DNA from: Kappaphycus alvarezii
Taxonomy: Eukaryota > Rhodophyta > Florideophyceae > Gigartinales > Solieriaceae
NCBI GenBank assembly: GCA_002205965.3
Contig: NADL03000688.1
Coordinates: forward strand, 372,001-436,000
Direction of reading: 5' to 3'
DNA length: 64,000 nt
Shown here: piece after piece, positions 30,193 through 42,949 of the stretch
Numbering within the stretch: position 1 is the stretch's first letter
Layout: each line of letters begins with the position of its first letter
Program-made: the position numbers and the translations under genes
Notes under the pieces: model-generated
Told to the model about the DNA's origin: nothing
What the model saw: only the letters and a program-made list of their open reading frames with translations
Database searches by the model: none

Positions 30193-31134
30193 ATGGATCA
30201 GCCGCAAGTCACCCTAGAGTCCCTTACGCAAATGTTGCCTCAGTTGCAGCAGAATCTTGAGCACGCCAATAACCAAATTGCGGCACACAGATCACAGCTT
30301 TCTATTGCAGCGCAAAAGGTATCCTCCTTAGAATCTGAACTCGTAAACGCCCGAAACCAGGCCAGCTCGTCAAATAATGCCGTATTGGACAGTCAGGCTG
30401 GCCCAAAGAAAAACAAGCCAACTACATTCACTGGGAAAGGATCAATTGCTAGCTGGTGCGTTCAAATGGACAACTACCTCGGGGGAAATGATGGCAATGG
30501 ACCCCTACACATAGCACTCAGCTACTTGGCTGGAAATGCCCATGAATGGTGGATGGTCCACTTCAAGACAGAAGAAGGGAAAGGAATAAATTCCTGGCAG
30601 TCCCTGAAGGTTGCTTTGATCCAGCGTTTTGAAACGCTGAACAAAGAGAAGATCGCTCGAGACAAACTCGCCCGTTGGAATCAAGTCAAAGATGTTCCTA
30701 CCTTCAACGAAGACTTCAACAAAATTATACTCGACATCCCCGATATTGGAGTTAAAGACCAGATAGATCGTTACTCTCGCGGTTTGAAGCCCTATATCGG
30801 GAAGGCGTTGTGCACCAAAGAATACGTCAACCTCTCCGATCTAATGAAGGATGCTGAGCGAGTAGAGTCGGCCTATCGGCGTTCTGGACCCGGTAACCTA
30901 CCAAAGTCTTCTGGAGAAAGGAATGGAAATGGAAGATCTTTTGCTGGAACCAGCAGTCCTGTACCAATGGAAATTGGGAACGTAGAAGTAATACCGGGTT
31001 TGAAAAGAAACGCTCCCAACTTACAGAAGCTTGACAAAGAAGAACGTGAAAGATTTATGAGCGAAGGTCTCTGTCTCAGGTGCAGACAGGAAGTACACAT
31101 GGCCAAGAACTGCCTGAAAGCCCGGAGGAACTGA
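30193..31134 (+). CDS. Gag of element 3
   Basis: About 313 codons from ATG 30193; an upstream in-frame GTG at 30178 is less likely as a start. The N-terminal part is coiled-coil-like (LEHANNQIAAHRSQLSIAAQ). The Retrotrans_gag capsid region follows, with HEWWMVHFKTEEG and FNEDFNKIILDIPDIGVKD, near residues 115-215. A single zinc knuckle close to the C-terminus, CLRCRQEVHMAKNC, has the CX2CX4HX4C spacing. It forms the particle and binds RNA. The pol frame overlaps its end in the -1 frame, which would suit frameshift expression, but a TAA at 31197 then blocks pol. Confidence 0.88.
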   Translation: MDQPQVTLESLTQMLPQLQQNLEHANNQIAAHRSQLSIAAQKVSSLESELVNARNQASSSNNAVLDSQAGPKKNKPTTFTGKGSIASWCVQMDNYLGGNDGNGPLHIALSYLAGNAHEWWMVHFKTEEGKGINSWQSLKVALIQRFETLNKEKIARDKLARWNQVKDVPTFNEDFNKIILDIPDIGVKDQIDRYSRGLKPYIGKALCTKEYVNLSDLMKDAERVESAYRRSGPGNLPKSSGERNGNGRSFAGTSSPVPMEIGNVEVIPGLKRNAPNLQKLDKEERERFMSEGLCLRCRQEVHMAKNCLKARRN

Positions 31135-31214
31135 TTGAAGGTCCCCAGTCACTTCCAGTCATCGAAGAACCATTAAAAACCCTTGTGTTAGACAAATAAA
31201 GTCGAGATTTATCA

Positions 31215-34200
31215 TTGAATCAAACAAAAAGTCCCATCGTGTCCACCATCAGATCGAATGCAACGTTCATTGAAACATTCTCCCCTGCATTCGAGAGAAA
31301 TCACAAGGGTCTTCTCATTTTCAAGGGTACAATTTCTGGTAGGCCAGCAAAAATCCTCATAGACCCTGGTGGTGAGATTAACTTCTTGAGTGAATCATTT
31401 TGCAAGAAACATCAAATAATGACCAGAGACTCCAGAGAGCTTGCTGAAATGGCCAACGGTGCGGACCAGATACTTCAAGAATTGGTAAATGCTGTCAGTA
31501 TACATATTAACGCCTATACTGAACCTCTGTACTTTGAAGTAAGCCCATTGAAGCGTTATGATGCAATTTTTGGGAAAGAATGGTGCGCCTCGCATGGGGC
31601 AAAAATCAATTGTTTTAATAATGAGGTGAAAATCGAACATATGGGAAATTCATTCATATTTATTTCTGATGATGCCGTAGTGAGTCCTTTTGTATCTTTC
31701 AATACCATAGTTAGTGATTTCGATGAGAAAAAAGAGTTATTTGCAGTTTTACTTAGACCGTTACATTCTAGTGAAACAAGAGCACCAGTATACCCTCGAG
31801 ACATACAGAAGGTTCTGGAAACATTTGCTGATGTGTTTCCAGAGAAGCTCCCAAGAGGTTTGCCACTGAGAAGGAAACAAGACTTTGAAATAGAATTAAA
31901 GGAAGGAGCAGAACCACAAAAGAAAGGTCTCTATAGAATTTCTGACAAAGAAATGCCAGAACTCCGAAAACAGTTGGACGAACTACTAGAAGCTGGGTTT
32001 ATAAGACCTAGTAAGAGCCCCTGTGGAGCTCCTATCCTATTAGTGAGCAAGAAGGATGATAGTCTACGGATGTGTGTCGATTACAGAGCCTTAAACCGGC
32101 TTACTGCAAAAAACAGCTATCCCTTACCACGAATTGACGACATTTTCGACCAGCTTAAAGGAGCAAAGTTCTTCAGCAAAATTTATCTTAGATCTGTTTA
32201 TCACCTGATTAGACTACACGAAGATTCGATTCCATTTACCGCCTTCAGAACACGATACGAGCACTTTGAATTTCTTGTTCTGCCGTTTGGACTCACTAAT
32301 GCCCAGGCAACTTTTATGAACCTAATGAATGACATTTTCAAGGATCAGCTCGACTCATTTGTGATCGTCTATCTGGATGATATCCTCATCTACAGTAAGA
32401 CATGGAAGGATCACTTGAATCATATTCGAACTGTACTCGAAATCCTCAGAAAAGAAAAGTTGTTTGGAAAATTATCTAAATGTGTTTTTGGAGTTACAGA
32501 AGTGGAGTACCTAGGACACATCATTTCTCAAAGTGGTATTTCTGTTGATCCAAAAAAGATAAGTGCAGTCATGGAATGGCCGATACCAAAGAATAAGCAA
32601 CAAGTACAGTCTTTTCTTGGTTTTGTCAATTATTACCGGAGATTCATAAAAGGCTGTTCAATTCTTGCAAAACCTCGCACAGAATTGACGAAAAACGTGA
32701 ATTTCCAATGGAGCCACACTCAAGATGATGCCTTCAAAGTACTCAAGCAAACACTTTGTAGCGCACCGGTTCTCAGAAATTTCGACGCCACACTGCCTAT
32801 CTACGTAACCACAGATGCATCACAGTATGCAATTGGTGCAGTGCTGGAACAGGAAGAATTAGGTTCTAAAAGGCCGGTCGCGTTTGCATCCAGTACTCTT
32901 AATGATGCGGAACAAAACTATGCGGCCCATGAAAGGGAACTTTTGGCCATTGTAGATTCCCTTAAGTGGTGGAGATCATACCTTTATGGTAATTCATTCA
33001 CCATTCACTCGGACCACTATCCCCTAAGATACCTAGAAACCCAAGAAAACTTGTCCCCGAGACAAGTGAGATGGCTCGAAAGATTAGTTAATTTCGACTT
33101 CAAGATAATACCCATCTCAGGAAAATCAAATGTAGTGGCAGACGCACTATCGAGGCAACCACAAGATGTGCCGTCACCTGATCACAGAAACAATTCATTA
33201 CTTCAAGAAGTTATTACCAAGAAATCCTCAGAATCCAATTACATTTCGACCATATCATTCACGAACACTGAGTTAGTGGGGTTGGCAGAAGAATATGGTA
33301 GGGATGAGAACCTCAGAACCCATTATCAAGATCCTAAAGCTCCCTTTGAGCGTCGAGGGGTGCTTCTACTTAGGAACAAGAAGATCTGTGTACCAGAAGG
33401 AAATTTCAGAGTCAAGCTCCTGCATGACTATCATTCCACGCCTAACACACGACACCTAGGAATAAGCAAAACTATCAACAGAATATCACCAAAGTTTTAT
33501 TGGAAAATTTTGAGATCGGATGTAATCCGATGCGCACGTTCCTGCCAATGCCAGAGAACCAAAGCAACCAATCAGAAACCCGCAGGTCTTTTACAACCAC
33601 TAGAACCACCGAAAACCAAATGGACCCACATAACCATGGATTTCATCACACCTCCCCCAAAGTCGAGAAGTGGAAACAACGGCGTGTTAACAGTCGTTGA
33701 CAGACTTTCTAAGATGATCAGAATAATACCAAAGAAACCAAACACAGATACTCCTGAAACAGCATTGCTGTTCAAGAATCACGTATACCGAAATCATGGA
33801 TTACTAGAGAATATCATATGTGACCGAGATCCCTTCTTCATGAGCAAGTTTTGGACAAAAATTTTTGCTCTACTAGGAACAAAGATATCCCAATCCTCTG
33901 CATACCACCCACAAACTGATGGACAATCGGAGATAATGAACAGAAAAATAGAGGAAATGATCCGTGCTTTCGTTAGCTTCGACAAATCAGATTGGGATAA
34001 TTACGTGGTAGACTTTGAAGTTGCTTACAACTCCTCTGTGAATGTAACCACAACTTTCTCACCATTTTTCCTCAATTATGGAATTCAACCACGAACAGTA
34101 CCCTTAGATGTTTTAGCGTCAGAAAATCCAGCGGCAGAAGGTTTCCTTAAAGATATGCAAGAAGCATTAAGGAAAGCCCAGAATCAGATCCGAAAATCGA

Positions 34201-34706
34201 ACGAGTCCACCGCTAAATATGTAAACAAGAAAAGAAGGCCGTCTACGTTCAAGATTGGTGATAAGGTTTGGCTATCAACAAAGAACTTATCACTTGAAGA
34301 TGCGGCTGGATCACGCAAACTGAACCCAAAGTATTGTGGTCCCTTTGAAATAACAGAGGACATTAACGGTGTAACTTACCGTCTGCAGTTATCTCAACCG
34401 ATGGTTGACAGAGGAATACATAATGCGTTCCACGCTATCCTCTTGAAACCGTTCTTTGAAAATGAATTCAACCGACAAATTCCACCACCGCCACCACTCC
34501 AATTTCAAGATGGACATGAAGAATACGAAGTTGAATCTATACTCGCTCATAAGAAAGAACGTGGAAAAAATAAATTCCTTATCAAATGGAAAGGGTACGA
34601 AGATCATGAAAACTCATGGCTTCCCGAATCATACCTCAAGAACTCACAAGAACTTTTGAATAAGTACAAGCAGATCCTCAAGAATCAGGGCGATTCTTCT
34701 CTCTAG
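31215..34706 (+). CDS. Pol of element 3: protease, RT, RNase H, integrase, chromodomain
   Basis: A single 1163-codon frame, open from 31200, with no ATG near its start. Order: protease near residue 47 with [10 protein letters not shown] (Pro where Ser/Thr is expected); RT with [13 protein letters not shown] at motif A and [10 protein letters not shown] at motif C; RNase H with [26 protein letters not shown] and VVADALSR; integrase with a zinc region (HLGISKT, CQCQRTK) and D-D-E ([28 protein letters not shown]); and a C-terminal chromodomain ([10 protein letters not shown]...[17 protein letters not shown]) that targets histone-marked chromatin in related chromoviruses. The motif A Asp is Tyr, so DNA synthesis should fail. 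Integrase and RNase H look intact. Confidence 0.93.
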   Translation: MNQTKSPIVSTIRSNATFIETFSPAFERNHKGLLIFKGTISGRPAKILIDPGGEINFLSESFCKKHQIMTRDSRELAEMANGADQILQELVNAVSIHINAYTEPLYFEVSPLKRYDAIFGKEWCASHGAKINCFNNEVKIEHMGNSFIFISDDAVVSPFVSFNTIVSDFDEKKELFAVLLRPLHSSETRAPVYPRDIQKVLETFADVFPEKLPRGLPLRRKQDFEIELKEGAEPQKKGLYRISDKEMPELRKQLDELLEAGFIRPSKSPCGAPILLVSKKDDSLRMCVDYRALNRLTAKNSYPLPRIDDIFDQLKGAKFFSKIYLRSVYHLIRLHEDSIPFTAFRTRYEHFEFLVLPFGLTNAQATFMNLMNDIFKDQLDSFVIVYLDDILIYSKTWKDHLNHIRTVLEILRKEKLFGKLSKCVFGVTEVEYLGHIISQSGISVDPKKISAVMEWPIPKNKQQVQSFLGFVNYYRRFIKGCSILAKPRTELTKNVNFQWSHTQDDAFKVLKQTLCSAPVLRNFDATLPIYVTTDASQYAIGAVLEQEELGSKRPVAFASSTLNDAEQNYAAHERELLAIVDSLKWWRSYLYGNSFTIHSDHYPLRYLETQENLSPRQVRWLERLVNFDFKIIPISGKSNVVADALSRQPQDVPSPDHRNNSLLQEVITKKSSESNYISTISFTNTELVGLAEEYGRDENLRTHYQDPKAPFERRGVLLLRNKKICVPEGNFRVKLLHDYHSTPNTRHLGISKTINRISPKFYWKILRSDVIRCARSCQCQRTKATNQKPAGLLQPLEPPKTKWTHITMDFITPPPKSRSGNNGVLTVVDRLSKMIRIIPKKPNTDTPETALLFKNHVYRNHGLLENIICDRDPFFMSKFWTKIFALLGTKISQSSAYHPQTDGQSEIMNRKIEEMIRAFVSFDKSDWDNYVVDFEVAYNSSVNVTTTFSPFFLNYGIQPRTVPLDVLASENPAAEGFLKDMQEALRKAQNQIRKSNESTAKYVNKKRRPSTFKIGDKVWLSTKNLSLEDAAGSRKLNPKYCGPFEITEDINGVTYRLQLSQPMVDRGIHNAFHAILLKPFFENEFNRQIPPPPPLQFQDGHEEYEVESILAHKKERGKNKFLIKWKGYEDHENSWLPESYLKNSQELLNKYKQILKNQGDSSL

Positions 34707-34716
34707 GGGGTAGTGA
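34707..34716 (+). other. Polypurine tract of element 3
   Basis: AGGGGGTAGTGA spans the pol stop codon and the 3' LTR start, only ten bases after the stop. This is the expected plus-strand primer site. Confidence 0.6.
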
Positions 34717-35234
34717 TGTTGTATTTCACTTCACAGACCTTACAGCTTTACACGAATTCACTGCATCTACTGTACTGTAGATTCAAACCACTGGTAACCT
34801 TGCAACCAGTGCTACTAGGCACTTTGCTGTCATTACACCTTCCTTACAGTTCTGAACACAGAATTTGACCCCATTGGTACACTTGGAATAGTTACGGGCG
34901 AGTTTCACACTGGGATATTATATCATTGCTTTACCAATCAAAAGTCGCCTTGCTATCCCATGCCACCTGGACCAATGTACTTCTTACATCTTGTCAGAGT
35001 ATGTCACTCGTGCCGACTAAAATTCTGAAAGCGCTACTGAAGATACCCTCAGGGCTGTTTTACGGGAACACCTTTGAATTCGCTACTGTTAGACTGCATT
35101 TTCCTTTAGTTGGTAGCTATCTTCAGTTCTATATAAACCCTGGTTTGGAGCGGCCGGCTTAACCCAGCAAGCCTCAACCAAATTTTCAACCACAGTTCTA
35201 CCTTGATCTGCTCGTGTGCGCTTAACACCCCACA
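34717..35234 (+). repeat. 3' LTR of element 3
   Basis: About 518 bases, from TGTTGTATTTC to CCCCACA. The likely promoter block CTATATAAACCCTGG lies near 35126-35140, about 95 bases before the LTR end. It is followed directly by the GATAT target duplication. Confidence 0.9.
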
Positions 35235-35239
35235 GATAT

Positions 35240-38200
35240 GATTATAGGGACGATAAAAAGTTTGAAGATCAGATCTGTCTAAAAATTGACATAATAATTA
35301 ATTTTGGCGATATTTACTGTAGAATATACCTACTGCATTACAGAAGCAAGTAAAATTTCAAATACTCCATAATTAACCAAAATTACAAAAATTCAACAAT
35401 CTTTGTATTTTTTGAACTATTTTATTTTACAATAACAGGGTATAGTACTATAAAAATGAAAACTGTTGGATATGGATACTTTTTGCATGTTAGATGTAAC
35501 GGATTGTATTGCATTTTGTAAAGAATTCTTAAATATTTGCGAGTATTACAGTTTCGGAAACCATTTTAAGAGGACCCATCTTCTCTCCGACCTTTATGTT
35601 CTGGAGAACAAATTTTAATCGTTACTGTGAGTCATAATCACCAATCATTCATCTGTAAATAAGCGCTTGAATTTCTGGAAACATACTGAAATGCTGGTTT
35701 CAAGGCCCTGAAGGCCGTCAAAGATCCTATCCAAAGCATCTTTTATATTCTTTAGTCACTGCTGGAGCAGTGTGTAAATTTGTAGAAGTCAAAATCTGTA
35801 CAATAGAGGGCAATATGGTGAATGAAACCATATTCTACATCAACAATACTAATTGTGGTAAGTGGCAGTCTCAATTCATGATCTTTTTTCGTTAAAATTC
35901 CATACGGGACCAATTTACCTCTGTAAAATTATCCCAGGCCTGCTAGACGCGAAACTAAGAAACATAAATGCCAATACTGAACTGTTCTCGCCTCTACTAT
36001 ATATACTCAGTAAATGAGCTGAATCCCACCAAGATTTATTGAAAACACGCCTTATATGCTTTTAAACACTTCTCATTCATTTTCAAGAAAATTTTCCGAA
36101 TGCAAATACTTACTCGCAAATGAAGCTTAAATTCAAAAAAATCTAAAATCACCATCTAGGCGTCCACGCTTCGGAGCTCAGCCTATTGAAACATAACTCT
36201 TTCTCGTTTTAAACATAAATTTTTCACTGAAAATGAACCTCAAACCCTTTCTAACCCATTTCTTCGATCTATTGGTACTTTAGATCCCATTTAGCCCCTC
36301 TCGCATAATCAACATAGCACCGAAAATTTTCGAAAAAATTCAGACCTTACTCGCCAGAAAAATACATAGGCTCTATATCCGCCCCAGATTTACTCCTATC
36401 TCAGCCTATTATTCGTTTAAAATCGATTAAAGACAATTCAGTCATAGCTGAAGTATTGAAAAGCTCTTTTAGTAGCGATACCGCCAATTAGCTTCCGCTA
36501 ATTTGATATCACGGCGAGAAGCTGAAATCCCGCGTTTTTGTATCAAAGGCGGTTGGTTTCATTGTTAGTCACTAGCTAAAAGTTGTCAAAATGAAGCCTC
36601 ATTAATACTACACTGTTTTGGCGCACCGCGTTAACGAAAAACATGTCGACATAGTGCAGTTGTATTGAATATCGCAAACTACCAAATATAATGCATAGTT
36701 CTTATTTTGATAGCAATCAGTATGGTCAAGAGACTGACGATGCAAAAATCACTAAATTGTTTTTACTAAATTATGTACTCATATTCCGTTCCCTTTCACT
36801 CTGACCCAAATAACTCAAAAAGAACATTTAACAATATCTTTTGTCAGATTGAAACATATCAACCGTAGTGAGCAATATTGATACTGCGATTATTTTAAAT
36901 AGAAACAGCTTCTCTATATCCCTCGTCTCATCGGTACACCAAAATTACAGCAAAAAATCCTGTATTTTCTGTCATTTATGAGTGCCGCTGATTTTTTGGT
37001 ATTATTTTATCTTTCGGGTACATAATTTACCTTTTCAATACAAAATGTCAATTAATTGGTTTTTCAATACCTGATTCAGAGACCAAAATCACTTAATTAG
37101 GCTTTCCGAACCGTCAGCATCGTTGTAGCAGCTTCTAAGTTAGATTACAGCGAAGAAATTTAACTCAAAAATAGAAGCCGGTACTCCCACTTCGTTTCAG
37201 ATTTTCTTTCTGCAAAATAATGTTTTTTCTATTTTTTTATAGAATATTTCGAGAGTTCATGTGACATACTTTTGTCCCGTATTTTTTAAAAGTATTTTAA
37301 CGACATTTTACAGAATGAGCTGTCTTGTTCATACATTCAAAAATTCTCAAGTTCATGAAATCAATTGGAGAACCATTTCGGGTCTCCGAAATATCCCTCA
37401 TTCCTACCTAAAGCTTCGGACTCTTCAGATATGGAAATGAGCAGTGCAATTGGATTAAAGTCAATTTTTCTGGTAAAATATATCACCAAAGAGGTTTCAA
37501 GAGGATTTAGATGCATTCTTATCCATTCATGGTTCTTCAAATGGTTTTAATTATTCTTGCACTAGTTTGAGCATAGACATATATTTTTAGTAACCACCAA
37601 TGAATATACTTAGGGGTTCAAATTAAGAACGATATTTCCATAAATTTGTGAGAAATATTTCACACTAAGTTCAAACCCAAGTCAGTAAACCTACTTGTTG
37701 AGAACGATAGTAAAAGCTAAGTTGAAGTTAATATTTTTCTTCTAGTATTACAGTGCAATTCCACCTATAGAATCATAAAATACTTTTTTACACAAATGAA
37801 TGATGGTGCAGATTCCTTCATAGTATTACATAGATGAGCCAATATATCACATCGCTTTATTGCCACGATTCAGGATCATCAATTAATTTCAAACCTTCAC
37901 GTTTCCATTTCTTCATGCAATTTTGCACAACAGGAATCCATTCACGGATGACATGTAAGTTGAAAGTAAGATCTCTTCATGTAGGCCGCCTTTATCTTCC
38001 TCACGCGCAAAGGGAGGTCTTTCAGCACTAATTTATTTCCTTCAGGATAGTTCGAGTGTTATAGTTCATTTGAAGAAGTAAATCCCTGTTCACGTATTCC
38101 GAAAAAATTTTTCTTTGATGACACATATTTTGGAACCATTGGGAAAGGCTCTAAAACTTTAATTTATGCCTTCTTTCCTCTTTTGTAATTTCAAAGTTCC

Positions 38201-41060
38201 TGCTCTTAAATTTCATTCGGCCAGTACCTCTACCGATACACTCCATTCACCAATAATATTTAAGGTAACTACTGTCATTGTAAGAGCTTTTCGTTACATC
38301 AAGTGTACTGATAAATTTTCTGTTGTCCCATTTCCTCGCCTAGTCCCAATTAAAAGTGAGGCAAACAAAGTACCAGTCGAATTCAGTTTCAAACATGGTG
38401 GTAGACATAAGGGGTGGAATTTTTCATTTTGTTTCTTTTTTCCGTTAGTAAAAATTACGCGAGCAAGAACTTTTTAAACGGATTAAATTTTAATCCAAGA
38501 AAAAGGAAAGAGAATTCCACGTGAAGCAAAGGACTTCACTTGAATGATACTTGTTATGGGACGCAACCGAGCCATTATCTCATTCTAGGGTATGTTTAAG
38601 ACCATTTTAGCATTCTTCTTCTTATCTGGGCAGGATAGTGGTAAATCATATATATTTTTTACGCTCCGACAATAACATAATTGCGTTCAAAGTAGGTACT
38701 TTTATAGACGAATAGGAGAATTTAATTGAAAAGGATATCAGAATATCTGGCAGCGCGAAGTTCAATTTATACTATTTTTTCTGTTTGCTCGGTAACTTTC
38801 AAAGAAATCACATATTTTCACGAATTTTCATACACTCGCGCGATTCATGAAGCACCAAAACTTTTTCGTGATGTACTGCTCGGTTTTGTCGGCCACTTGG
38901 ATTCCGTGTACCTATTTGATATGCTCAAAGCCTGTACTTCTCATCACTAAACTTTAGCACAAAAATAATCTCACCTAATGCTTCAACCCAATTACAATTA
39001 CTTTTTAATTTATTCACTGATTACTAGAACTCGAGCAGACTAGTTGTTACATCCGGATCTATATGATGTTTTCAGCAATTTTTCGCCAAAATATCAAGCT
39101 TTAAAGGTAAGCGTTGATTTAGAGTATTATTTTTGACACAATTTACCAAGTTCTTGTTGATCTTTCTCCGTAAATTTACTTCCCAATAATATTCAATAGA
39201 AGATAAACATTTAGCGCTTGTAAATAACTGCCATTGTTTCCCTAGTGAAGGAATATTATCCGGAAAACATATCACTCTAAGTAAGACTTGCTAATTGGAC
39301 GTGGGATGCTCTTTTCGATTCACCAATTTTTTGTAACATTAGCCCAAAAGAACAAACATAAAAGTTCGAATATGCCCTAAATGGTCGCTCGATTTTATAA
39401 TGCATGAATAATGGAGAACAAACGTGCTTATCTTTGAGTATTTCAAAGGATGTTTTCTTTTGGTTATCTGAGGAAATTTCCACTTACCCACTATTCTGTC
39501 ATGTGCAAGGCCATATAATTTAGCGCAAACCTTGACTTACATTCAGTAATATGAGATTACAGTAAGAAATCTCATGAACTGCGATTTCAAAGAATTTCCA
39601 GGTACCAGATTAATTTCTTTATCGACCCCAATATCCTCCCGGTTGACGATCTGATCAGGTTTTTTCATAGATTACTACGCACAGAGCATTTACTGGACCT
39701 CATTACTGTAACTCTCTCCAACTCCCACCCATAACTGTCTTAATATAAATTGAATATTCACCATGATATCTTAAAATACTAATGTATCATCACCAAGTAC
39801 TTTTGTAGGTGATAATTCCATCTAGATCTCATTCATAATAATTTTACTAATCATTAAGCATCAATTAGCCTAAACCGAATTTTTCAAGTACAAAGTGTTC
39901 ATTATCGTGTTATATCACTTCTATCCCTGTCAATTTTCACCAAAACATTTTATAAAAACAGTTTCAGGGTCGTTCAAAATTAGAGTATTCTATTCCCTCA
40001 AATCTTCGATAGTTTTTCCGACAGTCAAAATTGGGAATCAAAATTTTAACTTTACAAGTACTAGGAGTCATTATTTTTCGATACTTTTTTCCTATCCTTT
40101 GAAACAGTGCGAACTTAAAAATATTCATTTTGAAATACTTCGTAAGTTTTGAGCATAGTTGTCATTCGGTGTCGGTCCGATGATCAAAACTATCTCCTTT
40201 GTGGTTTTTATAACGACAAGGCTATCTTTTTACCAAATTTCCTGAGGCAAGATTTACTGAAGCCCCCACATAGATCAAAACTTCCCTCCGGGACTAACTG
40301 ATTTGATCTCAATTACCTGAAGAGGCTTTGCTTTTTTGATGCAAAGGTAGGAAGAGAGCTTTTGCAAAGGTAAGAAGAAAGCTTTTGCAAAGCGAGAATA
40401 TAGTGAATTCAGATTGCAGCAATGATTCTTCCCAAATTTTGAACCTTTGTTTTGTGTGCTTTGAAAGTTTGCGACCGATGTCGTTGCATCTGAGAAGGTC
40501 TTCCACATATCTCTCCCTCAGCCCCTTAAGTCTTACTTTTTGGAGAGGTAAAAATAGTGTATGATCAAAAGGAGAGGCCTTCTCATTCTTCTCTTCTCGA
40601 TGATTTTTATACAAAGTTTCGTGCCATAACTTACTTACATATCATAGGCCATAGAGAGGGCGTAGCATTTTCAGTAATTGATCTGTACATAGTTAAAGTT
40701 TAGGAGAGAGGTCCAACTTGAATACTTCTATTTGCAAAGTTTCTGAAGATTGGAAGTACGCCTTAACTACATCTTACGTCTACAATTTTAAAAAGTGGCT
40801 GGCACCAAATGTTAAAAGAAGACCATTAGTCAGTTTTTTGTAACGAAGAAGAGTTATTTTTAAGTATTTTTCATCTTATCTCGATGATTTGTCATATTAT
40901 CTCGATAGTAGATTTGATCGAGGGGAGAAAATTTCCTCATAGAACTTCTCTATCTGGTGTAATTTCTTCTAGAATTATAAAATTAAATTTATCTCATTTT
41001 ACCAGGTAAAATGTCTTCTTTTTCTTAGCTTTGTCCATTAAAGGACCTTTTGCGAGTATC
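35240..41060. other. Long AT-rich interval without recognised genes
   Basis: Nearly 6 kb of AT-rich sequence with only short frames. I saw no transposon or host domain. A small direct repeat of about 26 bp (GAAAGCTTTTGCAAAG type) occurs near 40341-40395, and a short inverted repeat (TGAGATT / AATCTCA type) near 39549-39574. Confidence 0.45.
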
Positions 41061-41068
41061 ACTCTGGT

Positions 41069-42946
41069 TCAAGGCCTCTTTCCTGATATTAAATCATCAT
41101 GAAGTAACTTAAATTGGGAATAAACGTGCTTTATTTCAAAAGAAAAGTACACAAAAATTTTTAGGGTTGGATATTGTTTGAAATGGGCAACGTTGAACGA
41201 TCTCTCAAGACTAGTACCACAGTCGCACATGGAGACCAATTTCTTGTAGTGGCCAATGCGAAAGATTTCGAAAGGTCCCAACCTCTCACCAATGCGGTTA
41301 GATACTATTTCCGCTCGCCAGAAGATAAATATTTATTCAGGCCGATAATACCTGTCACTTGACGGAGAGACTGTGCTATGTAGTGCTCTAGTTACCTTGA
41401 GTTTCAATGTTTCGGTTTACACCTGCTTTCGCTGAGTGTACGCCATGTTTGTCGCCCAATTAATGTTAGGGGAGAAGGACGAGGCTTAGGGGCTGCATAC
41501 AGTTGAGTCAATTCTCTGGAAAACAGTTCATACGGTACAAACTCTCCGGTATAGATTGTGTCTTCCATTGCCTTAACAGAGCAAGCTAAGACTAGTTCCT
41601 TATATTTTCGATTTAATTACTTAATTTTCCTGAATGTGCGACGTAACGGTTCGCTGTATCGTTCTCCTAGTCCTAGGCTGGAGTGAGATTCGATGAGCTT
41701 TTTTCGACCTTAAAATCGGAAAGACGGTCGACACAGGTCCACTTACCACCAAGTTATGAGCTTTGATCCGTAAAAATTTTATTCGGAAGCCGTTAAAAGT
41801 AGTACCCCTGAAATTAATTGTTTCTCTCCAAAGGTTCTCCGTGGAAGTGCTTCTGATACATAGCGCTGCACTAACTTTTAACCTTTATCAACAATGTGCA
41901 GAACGGGACCCTAATCTTTGTACGTGATGTATAAGAGTATATGCTTGTGAAACCTACATTTTCTGTGCCAAGCGTAACGCAAAAAAGATTCGGAGCATGA
42001 TGAATCCTTTGGCATTGGTCAGAGGTCTTTTATATGTCAGGCGGAATCGCTTAATTTTCTGGTGTTGCTTCACCAGGGCACAAGCTTTTAATTAGGTTGA
42101 ATAGCTTCACTGAGGAAGGATATAGAAAAAGCGTTCTAGTTTTTAAACCTAGTTGCAGAATAAGAGCACATTGTTGAAGGATCGCGCTGGGACTTTGGGA
42201 TGATTACTCGCTGATCTGAATATTGTCACATACCAATCAACCATGTACATAACCGGTTGCTCGGGAGGGAAATGGGCTGCACTTTTGACCTTTTTGTGAG
42301 GAAAATTGCTCGGGGACAAGGATTACTTATCAATAATATCCATTCCAAGCAGTGCAGGGATGTCTTCATCCACGATGTATAAATATATATGTATGGTAAA
42401 TAATACAGTCCGTATTTCCTGTGATTTTGACGCGTCCAGGGGAGCTGTGTACAAGGTCCACGAATTTGAATCTGGTGAGAGTTGCATACCGAGGGCACTA
42501 ATTATAAAATTTAGTTTATTTCTGCGGACGAAGGACTTTGGTGCTCCAATTTTGCAGAGGAAAACTATTATACATTTTAGGGAGAATTTATTCATAACTT
42601 TCGCGACATATAGGTCTGCATTGGCAATGTATTTGTCATAATCCGGCTTACACTTCTGTATATGTCGAACAGATGTTACTGGTAGTCATCGCCGCCTGGA
42701 GGTGTCTACCATTACGCAGTTTAAATTTCTGAGCAAAACGTCATTTTCTGAGGTCTCAACTAGGTTTTCGTCGAGAAGCAGGTAGAAATCGAGAGGAGTC
42801 TCTTGGTATTGCAATAAATTTGAGTCTAATTCTGCCAGGTACACATTACTGGCGGGTGGCCATGGAACGCCGTCGGCTTTATCGCCTGAATTACGGGTGC
42901 AATATTCTTCTTCCTGGATATGTTTGAACTGAACTTGCGTCGCCAA
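41069..42946 (-). pseudogene. Copia-like retrotransposon relic L (protease to integrase tail)
   Basis: Minus-strand fragments in copia-like order. A protease end at 42323-42595 reads YIVDEDIPALLGMDIID, the usual end of the retropepsin in fungal-type elements. Integrase-downstream sequence near 41480-41610 reads KELVLACSVKAMEDTIYTGE then FVPYELFS. The tail at 41069-41281 reads GPFEIFRIGHYKK then RSFNVAHFKQYP, like integrase tails. An open piece at 42686-42946 may be the linker upstream of the protease. The intervening catalytic core is not recognisable. Low-level similarity to relic K at 57028 suggests the same clade. Confidence 0.5.
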
Positions 42947-42949
42947 ATA

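Larger units (their letters stand above)
29339..35239 (+). mobile_element. Element 3: Ty3 chromodomain retrotransposon with GATAT target duplication
   Basis: The element runs 29344-35234 and is flanked by GATAT at 29339-29343 and 35235-35239, a 5-bp duplication typical of Ty3 integration. It has gag, a 1163-codon pol with chromodomain, a G-run before the 3' LTR, and a full 3' LTR. The 5' side keeps only the first 66 bases of the LTR. After those come an inverted copy of its own start, a zinc-finger coding fragment and a tRNA-like sequence before gag. Insertion was recent enough to leave an exact target duplication. Confidence 0.88.
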
